This document shows positions 59,557 to 64,000 of a stretch of 64,000 nucleotides of DNA, one piece after another. Source of the stretch: Metopolophium dirhodum. Its lineage: Eukaryota > Arthropoda > Insecta > Hemiptera > Aphididae. The translations under genes and the position numbers were made by a program. The DNA is taken from contig NC_083561.1 of NCBI RefSeq assembly GCF_019925205.1, forward strand, positions 8,865,217 to 8,929,216, written 5' to 3'. Positions within the stretch are counted from its first letter, which is position 1; each line of letters begins with the position of its first letter. The notes under the pieces were generated by a model. That model searched no databases and had not been told where the DNA came from. It saw only the letters and a program-made list of their open reading frames with translations.

Positions 59557-62500
59557 TTGCCAAAAATCAAGTACCATTAAACTAGTCTTTATATAAGTTA
59601 TTAAGTTAAGATATTTTTAAAGATGATCGCCAATAAACTCTTATTATGATTAAGTTGACCACCAAAGGAGTCATTAATGTTATTATTGCAACTGTTGTTT
59701 TTATTTTTAATACTATTGATAAATGATTATACATTTATCAGTCAATTATAAAATCCTACTACTTCCCAGAAAGTATGTTAATTTGTTCAATATTAACAGT
59801 ATCATTACTGATACTTAAATTCTTAATGACTTGATTTATCTTTATAAAATGTAACTGTTATATGTTTTGTCGAAATAATTTTGATTTGTTATTATTATTT
59901 TTATTATATTTTTTGCCTCTTTTGAGCATCATATGTTTTTACTACCATGTAAATATGTTTGGTTATCATTACTTATTAATTATTATGTGTTTATTATTGT
60001 TAAGAAAAGGCATACAATTTAACTCTGCATGATTATGTGTGTGTGTGTACATTTGATTGAGTAAAACCATTTCATTACAGTATTGTTTAATACATAGTAT
60101 GCTAACTTACTATTAAATTAATTGTATTGTTCATAAATATTTAGTACATATTTTGTACCAAGATAATCTCAAAAAAAAAAAAAAAATGTAAATATTAAAT
60201 CATATAAACATTATAAAAAAAAGAACTCAATTTAATGTACATTCATGATATTTAAATAATTACATTTTTAAATATTTTATATAAATTATGGTTATATTTT
60301 TAAATTTGGAAGCTCAATAATTTTAGATCAATGTTGATCATTTTATTAATTAATAGCGAGAAATAATTATGAAATCGTTAAAAATTATTGTATAATATGA
60401 TTTGTTGCTTTTATTAAATTACCATTTTTGGAAAATATAAGAATGAGACATTTTACTGATGTCTGACAACACTTTTAATGGGGTATTAAATATAAATATA
60501 TTTTTTTTTAAATTGACACAATTTTGAAAAATATTAAAAATATCATAAACAGTTATTAAAAAAAAAAAAAAATGGTTGAAAAATACTAAATGACTATATT
60601 TAACAAAGTTATAATATTCAATATTGAGTTTAATCATGACTTACAATTTTACCCAATTATTTTTAGATTCTAAATCTATTAATATTATTCACTTACTATA
60701 ATAGTTACTTGTTCTCTAAAAATAAAAAATTCAAAAAAGTTATTATAAAGTTGAATTAATTGAATATTGTATGACAAATTTTATATTCTTTACACTGTAA
60801 TTTTCTCTGCTATGAGTGAATTGTTTAAAAATCAAAACTATATTTTTTTACGTTTGAGAGAACTTATTTAATATTAGTGATAGTTTACCATTGTTAATTT
60901 TCAGCTTTAAAAGTAAAATTATATAAATGTCAATTTTACAATTTGAAATTCCATAATTTAGTTTAAACTAGACTAAAAAAAAAAAAATGAATATTAACTC
61001 AAGTAATTTTTTATTAAGAAACAAATCTGATAACAATAAAATGTTTATTCTCTGAAATGATTCGTTTTAAATCAAAATATAACTTAGTTAGTTAAATGTT
61101 TAGTTGGATATCGACATCATATAAGTATATTTCTTAATTAAAATAATATTTGGGATTTATTAAAATAATTTAATAATTTATCATTATAATGATAACATAC
61201 TCTTAGTATGAACTATATAATAATACTAATTCAATATTGATAAATATAAAAATACAAACAATTTTAGTGATTTATAATTTAATAGCGCTGGATGTGTTTA
61301 TTTCTTTTCTAATCTGCTTTATAATTATTTATAACATAAGGTATAAACATTTAACATATAAAGCTATTTAGGTTTTAAGTTTAAATAATTAAATTCTTAA
61401 TTAACAAATATTTATCTGTGATCATTTTACATTTAAAGATCACTGCTTTAGTATTGTATTTTTTTAAATATATTATTGCTCTTAAACTATAAAAAATCAT
61501 TTTAAAATGTTAATTTAGTTTTATATAATTTATACTGTATTATTAAGTAAATATTTTTAATTCAAAAGGGTTAAGTTACTAATAGATTCTGTTGGAAAAA
61601 TCTAGTTACCTACTCAGAGAAATGTGATAAAAACACGGGTTTGCTCATTTTATTAAATATTAACAATTAAAAAAAAAACCTTTTTTATGATAGTTAAATT
61701 AAATTTCTTTAAACCGGGCTTCGTAATTATGTTAATATTACTTAGCATTGTATTTATAAACATATTAAGCTTCTTCCGATTAAATAATGTACTTTCTTGT
61801 TGTAATTTGAAAACAAACATCAAAATTAGTTATTTTATTGTACCAGATTATAGGTCTACTTTATTTTTTTAATATTATTTAATTTTAAGGTACGTTAAAC
61901 ATGTTTACTTTATATACTAAACTATCTAAACTATTGTTCTTTTCAATTTTATTTATTTTATTTAAAATATCTGGGAATTTATATTACTAAACAGCTTTAT
62001 AATAAAAACCATCAAAACCATATTTGTATTATTGAAAGTTGTTTATAATTAATGTATATTTGAAAATCTGGTACTTGAGGTTGATTAGTTAGTTTTATTA
62101 TAGTTTTGTAAAATTAATTATCTCAAAAGTGTCTTGCAGGTTTAAAAGCTCTTGTAAAATTAAAGATGCTCATTAAAAATAAGAATATTACAATTTGTGA
62201 AAATATAGATTTACATTAATATGAAATTTTGTGTCATGTTTGTGTTCAGTATGTGATAAACCCAGTACCACTTTAATTTTTTTAGCAGTTTTTTAAACTT
62301 CACAAAACAATTTATATTCTTTAAACAAGAACTATACATTATGTTATAGTTATGATAAATGTATACAGTTCATTGAGATAAATTATTAAATATACTTACT
62401 AAAATTGTGGTAATGTTATGTAGGTGTTAATTTAAAAATAATAATATTAAAATATATCTGTCAAAAGCTTACCTATAATATGTGATTATTATTTTGTAAC

Positions 62501-62960
62501 AGTTTTAATTTGTATTGTGTTAAGTTTATGTCATGTATTATATGCAATGTACTGTTTTTTTTTTTTTTTTTTATGTTATATGTTAATACAAGATTAAAAC
62601 GCACTTTAATACTTGCCAATGTAATTTTACAATTTTAAGTGAGTAATTGAAAAATGCCGAAAAATATTACTATTTTTGATTTAATAATAACAAAAAATAT
62701 TATTTTTGTTGTTTTTGTTATTTTGGTTTAATTATTTATGAGTTAACTATTACATTATAAGACTATACAAACTTTTAAGAATAAAGATTATATAATAAAA
62801 TACTGATATTATTAATCTTATCAAATATCGCTGTCCTGCCCAACCATTTCAAATATAATAGAATTCTTTTATATTTCTATGTTCACAATAACTACACCAT
62901 TATGGAGTCCGGAGACCATGACCTAATGAAACATGTTATTGAACAAGGGGTCGTCACCTA
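59557..62960 (+). other. REPTOR 3' untranslated region and AT-rich downstream DNA
   Basis: Several AATAAA-like signals occur, so the transcript end cannot be fixed. Poly-A and poly-T runs lie at about 60171-60186 and 62555-62572. No gene is supported. Confidence 0.45.
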
Positions 62961-62970
62961 AGGTCAAAAT

Positions 62971-63003
62971 CATAGGCCTATAAACCTAGTTTATAGGTCT
63001 ATG
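62971..63003. repeat. 15-bp hairpin
   Basis: CATAGGCCTATAAAC and GTTTATAGGTCTATG are inverted copies with one mismatch around a three-base loop. Part of the same word (ATAGACCTATAAACC) occurs near 39096. Confidence 0.5.
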
Positions 63004-64000
63004 GTCAGAATCCTATGTATAACGAGTATACTATATTTTAATTAAACTTTCAGTCTGCTATAAATAACTATGATGTCTATAAATATCTTGGTATGATCTG
63101 TGAGTGGTTGGTACATTGACTACTGAGTACTGAGTATATCTTAATGATTTAATTAATGAATAATTTAACCGTTGTCTGTCAACTGTTTCAGAATGTTTTT
63201 TGACACATTTTACATTTTCACGTTATGTAATTCTGGGAACAATAATTGTACCTAAATGAATATAATAGGTAGTAGATATATAAACTGCGATTACAATATT
63301 GAATTTGTGTGTAAGTAAGTAGGTATTTAAAGTTTAGATCTTATGAAATGTAGACAATTTTTCGAAATTAAAAATTGATGTCATTGTTTTACTACTGTAG
63401 TTTTGTTATTTTTCAGTGTACCATATCCTTTTTGATTTATAATCAGTTGTGACTTTTGTCCCACCAATGACAATGTAAACAGTAGGTTATGACCAATGAG
63501 TAAATGAATGTAATTTTATAGATAACAGTGTAACACCTAAAATAATTTGTTTCAAGTATCATTGGCCCACTCTGCCACAACGGGCCGCACACGCCTATGC
63601 TTAATGTAACTGTTATTTATTATTATTCTAAATAATATAGTATATGAATATTTAAATAAAACCTATATGTTTGTCTCACCAAAAGCCTAAGCTAAAGGCT
63701 TGTGGAGGAGACAATTGGTGCAAATATCCCAGTGGGTTTTTCACACCGGTTTGAGCGAGCTATTTTCTAGAATTTTTTGTACTCTTGTAGGCCTGCTGGG
63801 CCTGGTTTTAGTGACGTTGGCAAAAAACAATTCATATCATTCTCTTGAAATAAATATAAACTATTATCCGATAATCTAGAAATTCGCTGGTCCAAAAATT
63901 ATCCTGCACCGGGTTAATGAACCATGTTAATGATATTGGTGGGGCTAAATGGTATGGCCCCCTAGACCTTAATGACCCACCCAAAATTACATTTATATTT
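63004..64000. other. Repeat-like DNA at the right edge
   Basis: A GCACACGCCTATG fragment near 63588 belongs to the 'ATAGGCG' elements. From about 63670 to the end the DNA is GC-richer, with the hairpin word AAGCCTAAGCTAAAGGCTT. It looks like the start of another repeat cut by the window edge. No reading frame is recognised. Confidence 0.4.

Overview
The window is AT-rich animal DNA with short exons, GT-AG introns, GC-richer promoter islands and many small DNA transposons. Protein similarities and repeat style (repeats opening GATTCTGAGC, 'ATAGGCG' elements, foldback elements) point to a hemipteran insect, most likely an aphid; the species assignment is inference. All gene models were built by hand from exon reading frames and splice-site phase. 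No search was run.

Layout. 1-8.0 kb: repeat-rich DNA with a complete tRNA-derived SINE, two N-terminal exons of a Cys-loop receptor (nicotinic acetylcholine receptor-like, minus strand, rest outside the window) and an unexplained GC-rich island. 8.4-9.4 kb: two small hAT-like elements. 10.5-14.6 kb: an ARHGAP19-like RhoGAP (minus), head to head with a Slik/SLK-type Ste20 kinase (plus, 18.6-28.6 kb) across a GC-rich promoter region. 29.0-31.0 kb: a p24/TMED4-9 cargo receptor (minus), head to head with DDRGK1 (plus, 31.5-33.3 kb). 33.5-37.9 kb: SMYD5 (minus), convergent with DDRGK1. 38.3-39.7 kb: clustered inverted repeats. 40.4-46.7 kb: a complete P-element-like transposon. 46.9-59.6 kb: a REPTOR/CREBRF-type bZIP gene (plus) with a GC-rich 5' region and a long first intron. 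59.6-64 kb: AT-rich DNA with no recognised gene.

The most interesting object is the P-element-like transposon. It has perfect 18-bp terminal inverted repeats (CATAGAGTAATATAGAGA), near-perfect 31-bp subterminal inverted repeats, and a perfect 8-bp target duplication (CCATCGAT). It encodes an apparently intact five-exon THAP/RNase H-like transposase of 962 residues. Between the transposase and the right end lie a roughly 3.1-copy tandem array of 576-bp units, each containing its own hAT-like MITE, and a segment with two Rab-type C-terminal exons. The first of these closely matches the Rab6 C-terminus, although no other Rab6 exon was found in the window. This looks like host-gene capture by a P-type transposon, with the element sitting just upstream of the REPTOR 5' region.

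The host genes cover signalling (RhoGAP, Slik), the secretory pathway and ER (TMED, DDRGK1), a SET-domain methyltransferase (SMYD5) and TORC1-linked transcription (REPTOR). They are ordinary neighbours rather than one pathway. The divergent pairs probably share promoters.
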